Program-made: the position numbers and the translations under genes
Source: Deuterostichococcus epilithicus
Lineage: Eukaryota > Chlorophyta > Trebouxiophyceae > Prasiolales > Stichococcaceae
Direction: 5' to 3'
Assembly (NCBI GenBank): GCA_033439295.1
Contig: JAVTLE010000014.1
Span: 62,001-126,000 of the forward strand
Length of the DNA stretch: 64,000 bases
Part shown: positions 11,901 to 22,035 of the stretch, piece after piece
Layout: every line of letters begins with the position of its first letter
Position numbering within the stretch: the first letter of the stretch is position 1
Notes under the pieces: generated by a model
Databases searched by the model: none
What the model saw: the letters and a program-made list of their open reading frames with translations, nothing else
Told to the model about the DNA's origin: nothing

Positions 11901-13319
11901 CGCCTGCATGGTTGCATGACGTCTGGAAGCGTCTGCACTCTGACTGTCCAGAGTGGCTCCCAACGCTAGGTCTGCTCACATGGTAGCATTGAAAGCGTCT
12001 GTGTCATCCTCTCAGACTGCACCTGTGCTCCTGGTTGTGAATGTCTCACGCTTCGCTACAGACTCTGGTCTGAACGCAGGCGGTGGTCCAGGCAGCGCCA
12101 CAGGTGGCACACCTGCGACGCTGCTGCCGCGCCAAGCAGGCGCAGAGGGCAGAAGGGCCGCCGGGACAAGCGGCAATCGATCAGCCGCGCTGTCTGACAC
12201 ACAAATCGGCACTGACCTTTGGGACGACGCTCAGGTGATTAGCGAGCTGTCGGCAGTCTGCCTGCAGGCGAACACAGTCGGCAGCTGGTGCAGGCTGCTG
12301 ATGAGTGAACATCCCATGGAGACACCGATGTGGACTTGCGCTGCGAAGACAGGCCAAGTTGCCACACGTCACACTACTATCGTCATGTATTTACTCGCTT
12401 TCCCTTGCTGTGGTCCTGATCCCGAGATCGTGAGGTGCCGATGCAGGCTGATGGGGTTGGTGAGTTGAGCCAGCCGCTTGGCAGCGGCAGCAGCGTGGCG
12501 CCAATGCTCATGCCGCACGTGGCAGACCGGCAGGCGGCTGCGTGGCACGCAAGCAGCGCCAGAGGTCCTGGGCCGGCTGGCTCCACGGGGATGGACAGCA
12601 GTGGCGGCGGGGGCTGCGGCGGCGGTGGCCGGGGCGGGCTCGTCGATGGCAGCGGCGGTCTCGGCGCCTTCTGGCAGCCCTCAAGGTCTGGCGCGCCGAG
12701 CGAGGCTCGGCCTGCCCGTCCTGGCACGTCGGCCCTGGCGCGGATGCAGCAGCCGTCTGAGCAGTCCTGGCAGCCGCAGGTGCCAGCTGGTGAGGGTGCC
12801 GCGCGGCCGCAGCAAAGGCTGGCTGCGGTGCAGGCGGCTGCGAGGCCAGGCGGCATGACCATGCCGCCTGAGCAGGCTCAGGCGGCGCAGCGCCAGCAGC
12901 AGCAGCTGCGCATGGCGCAGACGGCGGCGGCAGGGCAGATGCAACCCCCCCAGCAGCAGCCGCAGCAGCAGCAGCAGTTTGTGGCGAGCGGCTGGACCCT
13001 GCCGAGGCCACTGCCGCCGCAGCCAGGGAAGCAGCCGCGACCGCAGGCAGCGCAGCAGCCGTTGCGGCCGCTTGGGCAGGCACGCGGACCGCAGCCTGCC
13101 AGCATGCGAACGCAGACGCAGGCCGTCCCGGCGCACATGAGTCAAACGATGCCCTTCAGCATGCAGTACGCAGGGCGGCCACCCTTGCCGGGGATGCACA
13201 CGATTCAGCCGCCGTATGGGGTTCCGCCTGGCATGACGCTTCGGCCAATGGCGGCGCTGCCGCAGCAGCAGCAACCGACACGCCCCGCAATGCACATTCA
13301 GCCGCCGCTGCCCCGGTAG
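5943..13319 (+). CDS. HAP2: HAP2/GCS1 gamete membrane fusion protein
   Basis: Class II fusion protein that merges gamete membranes after adhesion; it is a single-pass surface protein. Nineteen exons join in frame: 5943-6113, 6235-6347, 6573-6732, 7020-7126, 7366-7441, 7600-7704, 7902-8033, 8348-8441, 8599-8726, 8967-9110, 9287-9439, 9733-9846, 10090-10242, 10444-10533, 10705-10858, 11138-11244, 11551-11890, 12080-12234, 12447-13319. The total is 1,122 residues plus stop. Diagnostic features are a signal peptide (VLVILGVAAALLPHVAAQA), CPCTCNYATDLTCGC, the HAP2-GCS1 domain core DSQGFCCSC, CRRPAGTCL, RCGGFQALADKGY, and SALCTSIFKVSC just before the membrane segment LLALILGLLLGGASLVWVAF. A Cys cluster (CCECCCKC) follows the membrane segment. 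The remaining cytoplasmic tail (exons 16-19, about 490 residues) is Gly-, Pro- and Gln-rich. Intron 9111-9286 is GC-AG. The order of motifs matches Chlamydomonas HAP2. An alternative start is ATG 5883. Confidence 0.95.
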
Positions 13320-14646
13320 GGAAGGACGCAGGCGGCAGCATAGCACCGCTTGCGGGCAGCGCGGTGCAGCCTCGTTTGCCAGTTGTGCCGGCAGGGCAGC
13401 TTCCGCAGAAGGGCTGGCGCGCTGAGGTGTTGAAATGGGTGATCAGCCAGGGCCGAGCTGTCCCATTCGGCCCACCTGCCAGGGCAAGCACAGCCGAGGC
13501 AATCTAGTCATTGACAATGCGACCTTGGAGGGTCAGTCTTCTACGTACATACAGTCACGCAGCAGTCACGTCGCTAGAACTTCAGTTGACTGTGCGATGC
13601 TGCACTTTACAACCTGCAATTTCCTAGTACTGAACCAAATTTGACAAGGCTAATAAGGACTGAATTGCCTAGGCACCTTCAAGCAACTCGTGCTGCAGAC
13701 AAGGCAGAAACGGTCACTCTTGAGCTCAGATCATCTGAGTCAGATGTTTGATCAACGGAGAGGTCCCATTGACAAGCAGGTTGGCAGTCATCATCGTACC
13801 TCGAGGAGAGATCCCCATCCCCGCTGGTCCTGCAAAACGTATCAAGCGATAATGCAGAAACACACATCCCCGCCGCCCCCGAACCCCGCACCAATGCGCG
13901 AATTGCAGCTTCACGAATTCAAAGAGAATTACTCTGGCAGTGTGTTATTGTACTGCTACCAATCCAGAGCCGCCGTGAGCCTGTCACTGTTGGCTGACAG
14001 CTGCTCGTGATACTAGCGTGGCAACTCGAAGGCATCAGAAGACGGGCGGGCGGTCACGACCTCACACACTCCCGTCTTCTTCGAGTCTTCTGCGGCTCCT
14101 CGCTGTTGAGGTCGACAAAGAATAGCCTTCAAGCTTGCTGGTGGGCCGTGTTTGGCCATGCTGGAGTTTATACTGCGCTACCACAGCTGCAGCCGCCGCC
14201 GCTGCCGCCGCTGCCGCCGCTGTTGCCGCCAATGAAGCGGCAGCCTCATCGACCTAACTTCTGCATACGGACTTCGCCACAGCCGCCCACGTCATGAGAA
14301 GCAGAAAGTGTTGCTCGATGCTGCAGACACGCACGGAGAGTGCGGCGTGACGTCGCCGTGGATGTCGCCCCAGCGCTTCATGCACTCCCGGTCTCGAGTT
14401 GCCTGCGGCGGCAGGCGCACACAACAATTGTTCGACTGCGCTCAGTTCCTCAGCAGAGCAGGTTGCAGTACAGCCGTCAGGTCCGAGAGCGCATGTGCGG
14501 CATCATTCGTGCTCCAGTCACAAATTCGAAAAGCAGGTGATATTGTGCTGATTCGCACTGCAGGCTGCACACAGTCCACATGCACATCTGTCAATTCTGG
14601 TCCCAAAAGCGCCGGGCATGGCAGCCCCAGCACGGGGCTTCAGAAA
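13320..14646. other. Spacer downstream of HAP2
   Basis: Contains the HAP2 3' UTR. There is a Pro/Leu low-complexity stretch on + at about 14185-14235 (repeated CCGCTG) with no family resemblance. No RNA gene or repeat was recognised. Confidence 0.35.
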
Positions 14647-14910
14647 TTAACGGCGCACCAGCACCATGCGCACGAGGTTGTAGCGCGTCGGCGTCAGAGT
14701 CGCCAGCGGCGTGCTGCCTCGTGCCAGCGCCTGCACCAGCTCATGCAGCTGGCTGCTTGCGGGACACTGCTTGTCTGTCCACAGCCCAGGCGCCTCCTGC
14801 AGCAAAATGCCGATGAGCTTGTCGGCAAAACTTGGAGGTGAGGACGACAGTAGCGGTAGTGAAACGGGAATTGCATGAGGGGGGGCAGGCAGCAGTTTGC
14901 CGCTGGTCAT
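14647..14910 (-). CDS. Hypothetical 87-residue ORF or terminal exon
   Basis: Open frame with start ATG 14910 and stop TAA 14647-14649. The part after about 14830 reads like real coding sequence (LIGILLQEAPGLW, LHELVQALARGSTPL). It may be the last exon of a gene on the minus strand rather than a free small gene. I could not join it in phase to the TAZ exon upstream. No function recognised. Confidence 0.3.
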   Translation of the reverse strand: MTSGKLLPAPPHAIPVSLPLLSSSPPSFADKLIGILLQEAPGLWTDKQCPASSQLHELVQALARGSTPLATLTPTRYNLVRMVLVRR

Positions 14911-15074
14911 ATGGGCACTGGAAACTCATGCCGCGCGGTCCACATGCTGCATAGAGCTGGCTGGCATGCTATGGTACACCAGCCAGTGAATGTATACGCA
15001 GCCTTGTCTGGACTGTTTGCACTCGTGCAGTGCTACCAGTATCGTCTGTCGTCAGTCCCGTCCCAAACTGGCAG

Positions 15075-15774
15075 CTAGGCTGGCAGAAAGGCGTGCAGTT
15101 TTGTGCTTGCGGCCGCGAAGCAAGAAGCGCGTCTCATCAGCGTGATGTGCTGACGAGCCACATCCGCGCGCACCTGGACATGGCAGTGCGTCCCACCGAC
15201 GGCCGCTAGCACGCGCCGCACGGGCTGGCATGTGGAGCATGCCTCGCTGAGGCAGGAGCAGAAGTGCACGACCAGCCGCCGCGTGAACGCGCACCTGCGA
15301 TTGTAGCAAACATCGTTTCTCGAGCAGGCATGTGTTGAAAGGGCGTGTTGGTGCTGCAGTAAGCGTGCAGGAGGCGCTGCCGGCCCATCTTACCTGCGAG
15401 AGGTGCTCCGATGCCGCGGCAGCACTTCATTCAAATCGCTGTCGAGCTCAGCTGCTGCCAACAAGGCAACTCATGCATCGCACTCGAGGCGTGCCGCGGC
15501 GAGGCTCATAATGCAAAGAGTGTATGCTGGCAGCACCCACATTGCGTTGCCGCAGGCGCCGCCGCTGCAGTGCTTGATGTGCTGCCACAGCTGCCGTCCG
15601 AAGCCGCAGCTTCGATGGCCGTACGGCCAGTTGTCGCTGCGCATTTCGCCGCAGAAGGCATTGCAGCCGCAGCAGGCCCCACCGCCGCTGCCGCAGCCGC
15701 CGCCGCTGCATGCCGCCCAGTGTAGCGACAGCAGCAGCCAGTGCTGTCGCAGCACCTCCGCGCGCTCGCGGCAC
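15075..15774 (-). CDS. TAZ zinc-finger protein, C-terminal exons
   Basis: Two exons, 15541-15774 and 15075-15294, join in frame across an AT/G codon. Together they give the TAZ zinc-finger pattern known from CBP/p300 acetyltransferases and plant BT and HAC proteins: LLLSLHWAAC (HxxxC), Cys-rich loop, SCGFGRQLWQHIKHC, then ACGNAMC, HFCSC and ACSTCQPVRRVL. The spacing of His and Cys through the first three quarters matches a TAZ domain of three zinc sites, and the intron falls inside the domain. TAZ domains bind transcription-factor activation segments in the nucleus. The stop TAG is at 15075-15077. N-terminal exons were not found, so I cannot say whether this is a BTB-TAZ adaptor, a CBP-like acetyltransferase or a TAZ-only protein. 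Confidence 0.6.
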
Positions 15775-18700
15775 CTGTCAGTGCCGGAGCGGTTTTGGTC
15801 AACAGTGTGGCTCGTCAACAGATGCAAAGTGATGACGAGGGAAAAGTATTTGCGGTACAGACGCCCACAGGTTCCTCAACGAGCGTTTCGACTACCAGAC
15901 CGCTACGACCGCGCGCGGGTCGTATGAGTCCCCGGACTGTCACTGAAGAGGGATAACGATATATCTCCCCATGGGAACGTGCGTCAAGCTGGCTGATGCG
16001 CCGGGCGTGTCCGGGAAATAGTGGCTGTGTAGGGCGGCTGAAACCTCCTTGTACCTTGGTACCGGTACGACCAATTCTCGTATCGGGCAGACACCGTGCC
16101 AGGGTCAGGGCAGATATGGAAAGACGTGCCGGCGCATTGAGGCTGCGAGGTCGTGCCATCGCGGGTCAGAACGGCTGTTGTGATTTCTGCCTCACCATGG
16201 TGTGGCCAGGTGCTCCACATCCGGCGGAAGCAGGTCCGGCAGCCCGTCTTGCTCCCGGCAGCACGCGACGCCGGCGGCCGGTGCGCCGTCTGCGACGAGC
16301 GGCGACCAGTGGGCTGAGTCATCGGTGGGGATTGTTCGTCAGCGCCCCACCGCACGTAATGCGATACGACAGCAGAAACCGCCTGGCGTACTCCGAGCGT
16401 CAGCGCACGCCTCCATTGATGATGCAGACACAGCTCAGTAGATGGTTGCGGCAGAATGGCACCATAGCATAGCACGGTCCCGCCGGTGCTGTGTCTGCAT
16501 AACCGCCGGTTCCTTGTCCACATTACTATGCAACGAGCTTTCAACACAACAGGGTGTTGTTGACAGAAGCGGATCCCGCCGTCGCCCTCATTAGTAGTCA
16601 CCGCTTGATCATAGTCACCGCACTTGGGCAGCTGCTGTTCGAGGCCGAGCGATCCGCCCGCGCGCGCGGGCACTCGGCTGTCGCTGCGCTGCACAGGCCG
16701 GCCATCGCAGCTGCGGATGATGCGATGACTGCGCGGCGCCGGAGGCGGACTCGCAAGACGATATGGCCAGCCGCACGCTTCAGCCGCGCTACTACGCCCT
16801 GCAACCACTTTGGGCGCAGGAAGTCCGGTATCAGCCGGTGCTAGATGGGAGTGACGGCCGAAGTGAGCCGTGTCTCGTGTCTCCTCATTGTCACGGCAGG
16901 ACTGGCAGTACGATCTAGGGCCCGCACGTGACGCCAGCTGATGACGTTCTCGATGACTACAACTTGGCCGAAGCTGACTCACAAACCATGGTCGGCCAGT
17001 CAAGTTTGAAGGACGCAGGGCGGCTGCTGCGCGGTCGGCTGACCGGTGACGAAGCTGCCGCCGAGCAGTTGCCACTGTCGCCGCCATAACTATCGATGCA
17101 GACCACTGACGGTCAGTTTGGCAATGGCTGTCTGTACTGACAGCCAGTAGTACTGCAGCATCAACGCCCTAGTACTTCCGACGTGCCTAGCCGGCATTGT
17201 GTGCACTTCGGCTTGAATGTGCCTTGCCGCAACTCCTTCAGCTGCGGCTGCCTCGCCGCCGATAGCGCAAAACACCATGCGGCATGGCATCACCCCTGCA
17301 TAAGCAAAACCTGAAGTTTCGCTCCGTCATCAGGGCAGGGTGACAACAGTAATGTCGAGCCGACAGTCACTTGGGCCACATCGGAAGCAAGTGGCAATAT
17401 CTTTGATTTGGTTGAAACACGCCGCAGTGCAAATGCAGCCTGCGCGCCCAGTGATTTGAGGCTCGGTGACTTCGCAGCGGCGGTCGCCTACAACTGTACC
17501 GCCGAACGCATCGAAGCGTGCTTGCTGCAGCAGTCTGAGCGACGGTTGGACCAGTTCCTCATTGGCAGCAGAAATGCCCGCCAAGCGCATGCGCTCGCGC
17601 TTGCGCCTAGGTGTCCAGGGCCCGTGTGGTGCTGTTCATGACGTACGCTGCCCACTGCAAAGTGCAAGCAGAGATCTCGCAAGGCCACGGCAACGTGAAC
17701 CATCCCATCCACAGTTTGTACCCATCTACAGCAATGCGTATGCCGCTGCTTAGGAAGTCGCGCCGCTAATGGCAGCCAGGCACTCGCAGGGCGGCTGCCG
17801 CAGTGCCTGAAGCAGTTGACGACCGGTGTCAAGCGTCGTGCAAGCTGAGATTGTGCAGGTTCTTCGCTCCACAAGGATGTCAAATGTGTGCGTCCTTCCA
17901 CCGATGGGTGCCCCAGAAGAACGGATGATCAACTTTGCGAGCTCCAGCGAGCAAAGTCATTCGCGTACTGCATACTGCACGGTGCATCTATCTGCAACAT
18001 CAGCAGCGGAGGTGGGTGGCATTGGCAACTGGCCAATATATAGTGTGTTCGGAAGTTTGCACCACGTCGCACGGGGATCGAAGTTCGCAAGCGGATCGTG
18101 CCTGTCGGCACTCGGAGGCTTGCTACAATGTTTGTCACGCTTTCACACCCACACCATCCAGCTGAGGCACACACAAGCCGGATCGGTATCCCCACCGCCG
18201 CGTCTGTGCATGTGAAGCAGCCACAGGCCTGCGCAGCACCTGATGCCCAAGGCAGAAGGCGCTTCAACAGGATCAGCAGCCTCTCAGGCAGCGCGCGGCT
18301 CAGATCGCCTGCAGCGGCACACCTGCGGCGACCGCAGCCTAGTCGGCGGGCGCTGGAGACTGACAAGGCGCTGCAGACAGGTGTGCGGCATCAGCTCCCA
18401 TCCAGGAGCAGTCACATGGTGGTTCAAACTCTTGCATTGCTGGCGGCTTCACGCGTGTCTGCTGGAGCTGCACGGTGTTGCAGCAGGCCCGCTGCTGTAG
18501 CGGGATGCTGCCACACGGCCCTCAATCCTGGGAGCGCTGCAGCCGGCTCACCGGCTGGCGCCTCTGCGCGCAGAGTCCCAGACGAACGCGGCGACCTATG
18601 TAGAACCCCGGCAGTACCCTGACTGGCTGCCCCGGCAGGTGTGTGCACCCTGGCGGCAGTGAGAGTGCTGACAGCACCACTCAGACACTCATGTCCCAGA

Positions 18701-18984
18701 ATTCCTGTTGACATTGGCGCTGGGGTCGCGGTTGCGGAGATCCGGGCGGTGGCGACACCGCATGTGGCGGAGGCGATGGCGAGTTCCCGTTTGGCGAGCG
18801 GTCCCGGACATGGGGTCGACGGCACCAGCGGTCGCTTGGGTTTTGGGTTGAGGCTTCTTCGAGGGGTTGACCTGATGGATTCCTTCAAGACGCCCAAGAC
18901 TCCTCAGATCGGGCAGGATCGCCAGCGTTCAGACATACACGGAATCTAACCTGACGAGGGCATGCCGCTGGCTGTTTCCTGCAG
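15775..18984. other. 3.2 kb without a confident gene
   Basis: Should contain the upstream exons of the TAZ gene (-) and the first exon(s) of the alpha/beta hydrolase (+). Long open frames exist on the minus strand (about 17087-15984 and 18366-17929), but their translations are Arg/Cys/Ser-mixed and match no family I know. Fragments such as DLSRALPERLLILLKRLLP (about 18300, -) and QPSLRLLQQARFDAFGG (about 17550, -) could be exons. On the + strand, about 18735-18870 could encode a hydrolase leader. Confidence 0.3.
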
Positions 18985-21564
18985 ATCGAGGACATCCAGG
19001 AGGCTGCGGCACTCGACATGGCGGCGGCGATGGCGCGCGAGCCCATCGAGGTGCCGGCCATGGGCCGCGCGGTGGACACCGCCTTTGTGGGGCCTGGCAC
19101 CTGGACAGCGGCCCCCGCAGGTCCATGGCGCTGTAGCCTCTCGGCGTGTGCAGTGTCCGGGGGCTGGGCCGAGGGCCAGGCATACGCTGCAGCCCCTGTG
19201 CACGCAACCTGCTGCACGTGCACAATCCCAGGGGAACGACACGCGCAGCACCCATGTGCCTATACCCTATACCCTACACCGAGGCCAACTGCTGGGTCAT
19301 GTGCCCCCTGCAGACGCGGACGCGCCGCCGTTCATGCTCATACCCTCCTTCGACTCCAGCCTGCTGGAGTACAGGCGCCTGTACCCGCTGCTGGCCGCGG
19401 AGCGGCGCGCATTTGCCGTCGACGTCGTCGGCTGGGGTGCGCGTGTTGGTCCTCCACCAAGGCTTCTTCCCCTCCTGCATGTCCTGTGGGTCGGCGCGGC
19501 TGCACCCGCTGCTGGCCGCGGAGCGGCGCGCGTTCGCCGTCGACGCCGTCGGCTGGGGCGCGCCTGTGACAGCTCAAGGCAGCTATGTGCGTTGCTTTTC
19601 CGTCCTGCTTGGCTGATATCTGCCGCTTTAAGGTGCGTCCAGGCTGGCTCCCTGCGCCACATTGCCCCAGCCTGACGTGGACGCCTCAAAACCCCGTTCC
19701 ATGCCCGGCTGGCGGCTCGGTGTGTCAATCGTGCCGAGTGCCGAGCCAAGTGGGCCGCTCCTCGCAGGCTTCACGGATGCCAGCTTTGCAGCGGACCCGC
19801 AGGTGGCACTGGGGCCGCTCCAGAAACGGGAGCACCTGCACGCATTCCACCAGCAGAAGGTGCCTTCCTCCTTGAAGCTTCCATTGTTTAACAGCTTGCT
19901 GGCTCCGAGGCCAGACGCCTTGCAGGCCGATGACCTAGCCCCAGGCATGGCTCTCTGACGATGCAACGTCTGCGACTTGGTCTGCTAGCCGCTTGGCTGA
20001 AGCATGCACGTGGTTGCCCATGAGTGCCCGTGCCTCCCAGCCCCAGGTCTCCAATGCATGCTCCATGTGCACATTGCTGCCCAGTGCCCAGTGGCACAGC
20101 ACCAGACACTCTGCATGTCCCATGCCCGCAGATTGGCAGGCCGGCGGTTGTAGTGGGCACCAGCATTGGCGGCGCGACGGCACTGGACTTTGCGCTCAAC
20201 CACCCGGAGGATGTCGCGGCGCTGGTGCTCATCGATGCGCAGGTCGGGCAGTTTAGAGTTTAGGGTCCGAGTGGGAAGAAATCCACTATCTTCCCTCCCC
20301 CAGGCTCTGTTGCTTGAGCTCTGGCCGTGTTGACAGGTCACCGCGGCGCTGTTGCGGCAGCACCAGCTGCGCGTTCATATCACAGCGCTGTCCTCTGTCC
20401 TCGCTGCTTGGCCGGGCGAGACATCTCACCTGCGGCTGCGCGCTGTTCGCAGGGTTTCATCGATGGCATCGGACCCATGGCCAAGCTGCCGCGCTTCGCT
20501 GCGCGGCTGGGAGTCAAGGTGCGCCAGGCTGAAGATGCCAGGCAGGACCTTTTCCGATCAGAAACCTGTGAATGACAGGACTGTTTGGGTGACATGCATG
20601 TGTCCCTGCGCAGAGTCATGGCTTGCGTGGTTCCTCATGCGCAGCCGCTGGATCCCGTGAGGCAGTCCTGTTCGATTGTCGCCTGCAGGTGCTGAAGACC
20701 GAGTGGCTGCGCCAGCAGGCCAACATGATGGCATACGTCGATCCAGCGCTGTCGAACAGGGATGCCATGCTCGTGGGGCGCCTCAACACGCACATGCCAG
20801 GTGCCGCCTATGTTTCGTCATGCACATGTCCCGAGGCTTGCCCTATGAAGCGACCCCGCCCTTTGACCTGCCCGGCCAGCTGGCCAGCTGGCCAGCGACC
20901 GGCTCTGCGGCTGTTGGGCCAAAGGGTGCCATGCTATATGGGCGCCACCAGCAACTGCCCGCTAGCACAGGGTGCTGTCCCAGAGCCGGCGTTCAGCCAA
21001 TGGTGGGGAGGTGCAGCACCTTGGCTTGCCGAGCCCGACTGCTGCATGCCGCGCCACTGCAGGGTGGGAGGACGCCAACGTGGCGTTCATGGCCAGCGGC
21101 GGTTACACCGGCATCGGCGCCCAAGTGCCAAATGTGAAGGTGCGGCGGGCGGCGACTCGTCCTTGGGCATCATGACGGTTCCTCGCCCTTCTGTGGAGAG
21201 GGGCACTGCAAGATCGTCGGATAAGTTTGCACGCACCTCAGGCCATGTGCGTGAGTGAAACGCGAGCGCAGGCGGAAGAACGGCACCGCTCATCTGCCGC
21301 TCATCCTGCTGACTGTGCCTTGTCACGCCTCCTTCAAACTTGAAAATGAGTCCCGCCCTTTTTCTGCAGCCGCCGGTGCTGGTGCTGTGGGGCCGCCAGG
21401 ATCGCATCCTGCCGCCGGAGACAGCGGAACAGTTTGCAGCCGCGCTGCCTGAGGCGACGGTCACGTATCTGGAGAAGTCGGGGCATTCGGGACACCTGGA
21501 GGAGCCGCGCGTCGCGGCAGATGCGATACTGAAGTTTGTGAACAGCTGCCAAGCCGCAAATTGA
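18985..21564 (+). CDS. Alpha/beta hydrolase fold protein (plant organellar type), 5' exon(s) missing
   Basis: Eight exons are in phase: 18985-19120, 19314-19436, 19768-19859, 20132-20242, 20453-20518, 20689-20800, 21063-21139, 21370-21564 (stop). The fold landmarks are all present: PSFDSSLLEYRRLYPLL (oxyanion/HG-like region), AVDVVGWGFTD across an intron, nucleophile elbow VVGTSIGGATA (Ser of GTSIGG), LVLIDAQ, acid residue in LWGRQDRILPPE, and catalytic His in SGHSGHLEEP. Spacing and the DSS-LE-GWGF signature resemble a plant family of predicted plastid hydrolases whose substrates are mostly unknown. An upstream exon with start codon and any transit peptide is not resolved. Intron 19437-19767 contains a near-perfect copy of the end of exon 19314-19436. 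The gene is convergent with the copper ATPase. Confidence 0.85.
19500..19567 (+). pseudogene. Relic copy of hydrolase exon end inside an intron
   Basis: 68 bp matching 19379-19446 at 62 of 68 positions by hand count. The copy has no acceptor in front of it, and the splice donor of the parent (G/gtgcgc) has become gcgcgc. Splicing from the first copy at 19436 gives the expected GWGFTD junction, so the second copy appears to be intronic and unused. Confidence 0.75.
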
Positions 21565-22035
21565 TCTATATGGGTTTGCGGCGGGGCTCTGCAAAACAGG
21601 CGTTCTGGGTGTTCTCCGGGGCTCGATGCTAGGTGGCAGCTCCCCACGTTTGGAGGTTGCCATCGGCATTGCTCAGTTGCTCCTATCTACCGACTGCCCA
21701 GGTGGATGTGCAATGCGCATGCCCGGGTCGTGACAGACACCATTTTTGCAAAATGGCACAGCGCATGACAGTTTTCACAGACAATTCCGGGTAATTCATA
21801 TTCTTTTGTTGGAATTGGATCTGACTGAGGTTATCGGAGCCTGGGACTGTGACTGCTTGCATGGAGACAATCCACTTGCAAGACTATTGCAAGCGTTTAT
21901 GTCCGGTTCTGCCTTTGTGGTGCCATCAATGTGTGACCTAAAATTGCTTACAAAACCGACAGTCGCCATACACCCATCCACCCATCCTTGCCACCAGGAG
22001 CAAAGAGGATCATCAAAGTCCTCACGAACGTCCTC
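21565..22035. other. Spacer between convergent hydrolase and copper ATPase
   Basis: Holds the 3' ends of both genes. It is noticeably more AT-rich than the coding DNA (for example 21780-21800 and 21935-21965). No ORF of interest. Confidence 0.4.
21948..21952 (-). terminator. Candidate TGTAA poly(A) signal of the copper ATPase
   Basis: TGTAA on the minus strand, about 84 nt downstream of the ATPase stop codon. TGTAA is the usual polyadenylation signal in chlorophyte algae. The position fits, but five bases can occur by chance. Confidence 0.4.

Noticed and set aside
15984-17087. 367-codon open frame on the minus strand
   Set aside because: Its translation has no family resemblance, is Arg/Ser/Cys-mixed and shows no domain order. 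The opposite strand is also open for long stretches, as expected in GC-rich DNA. I do not call it a gene.
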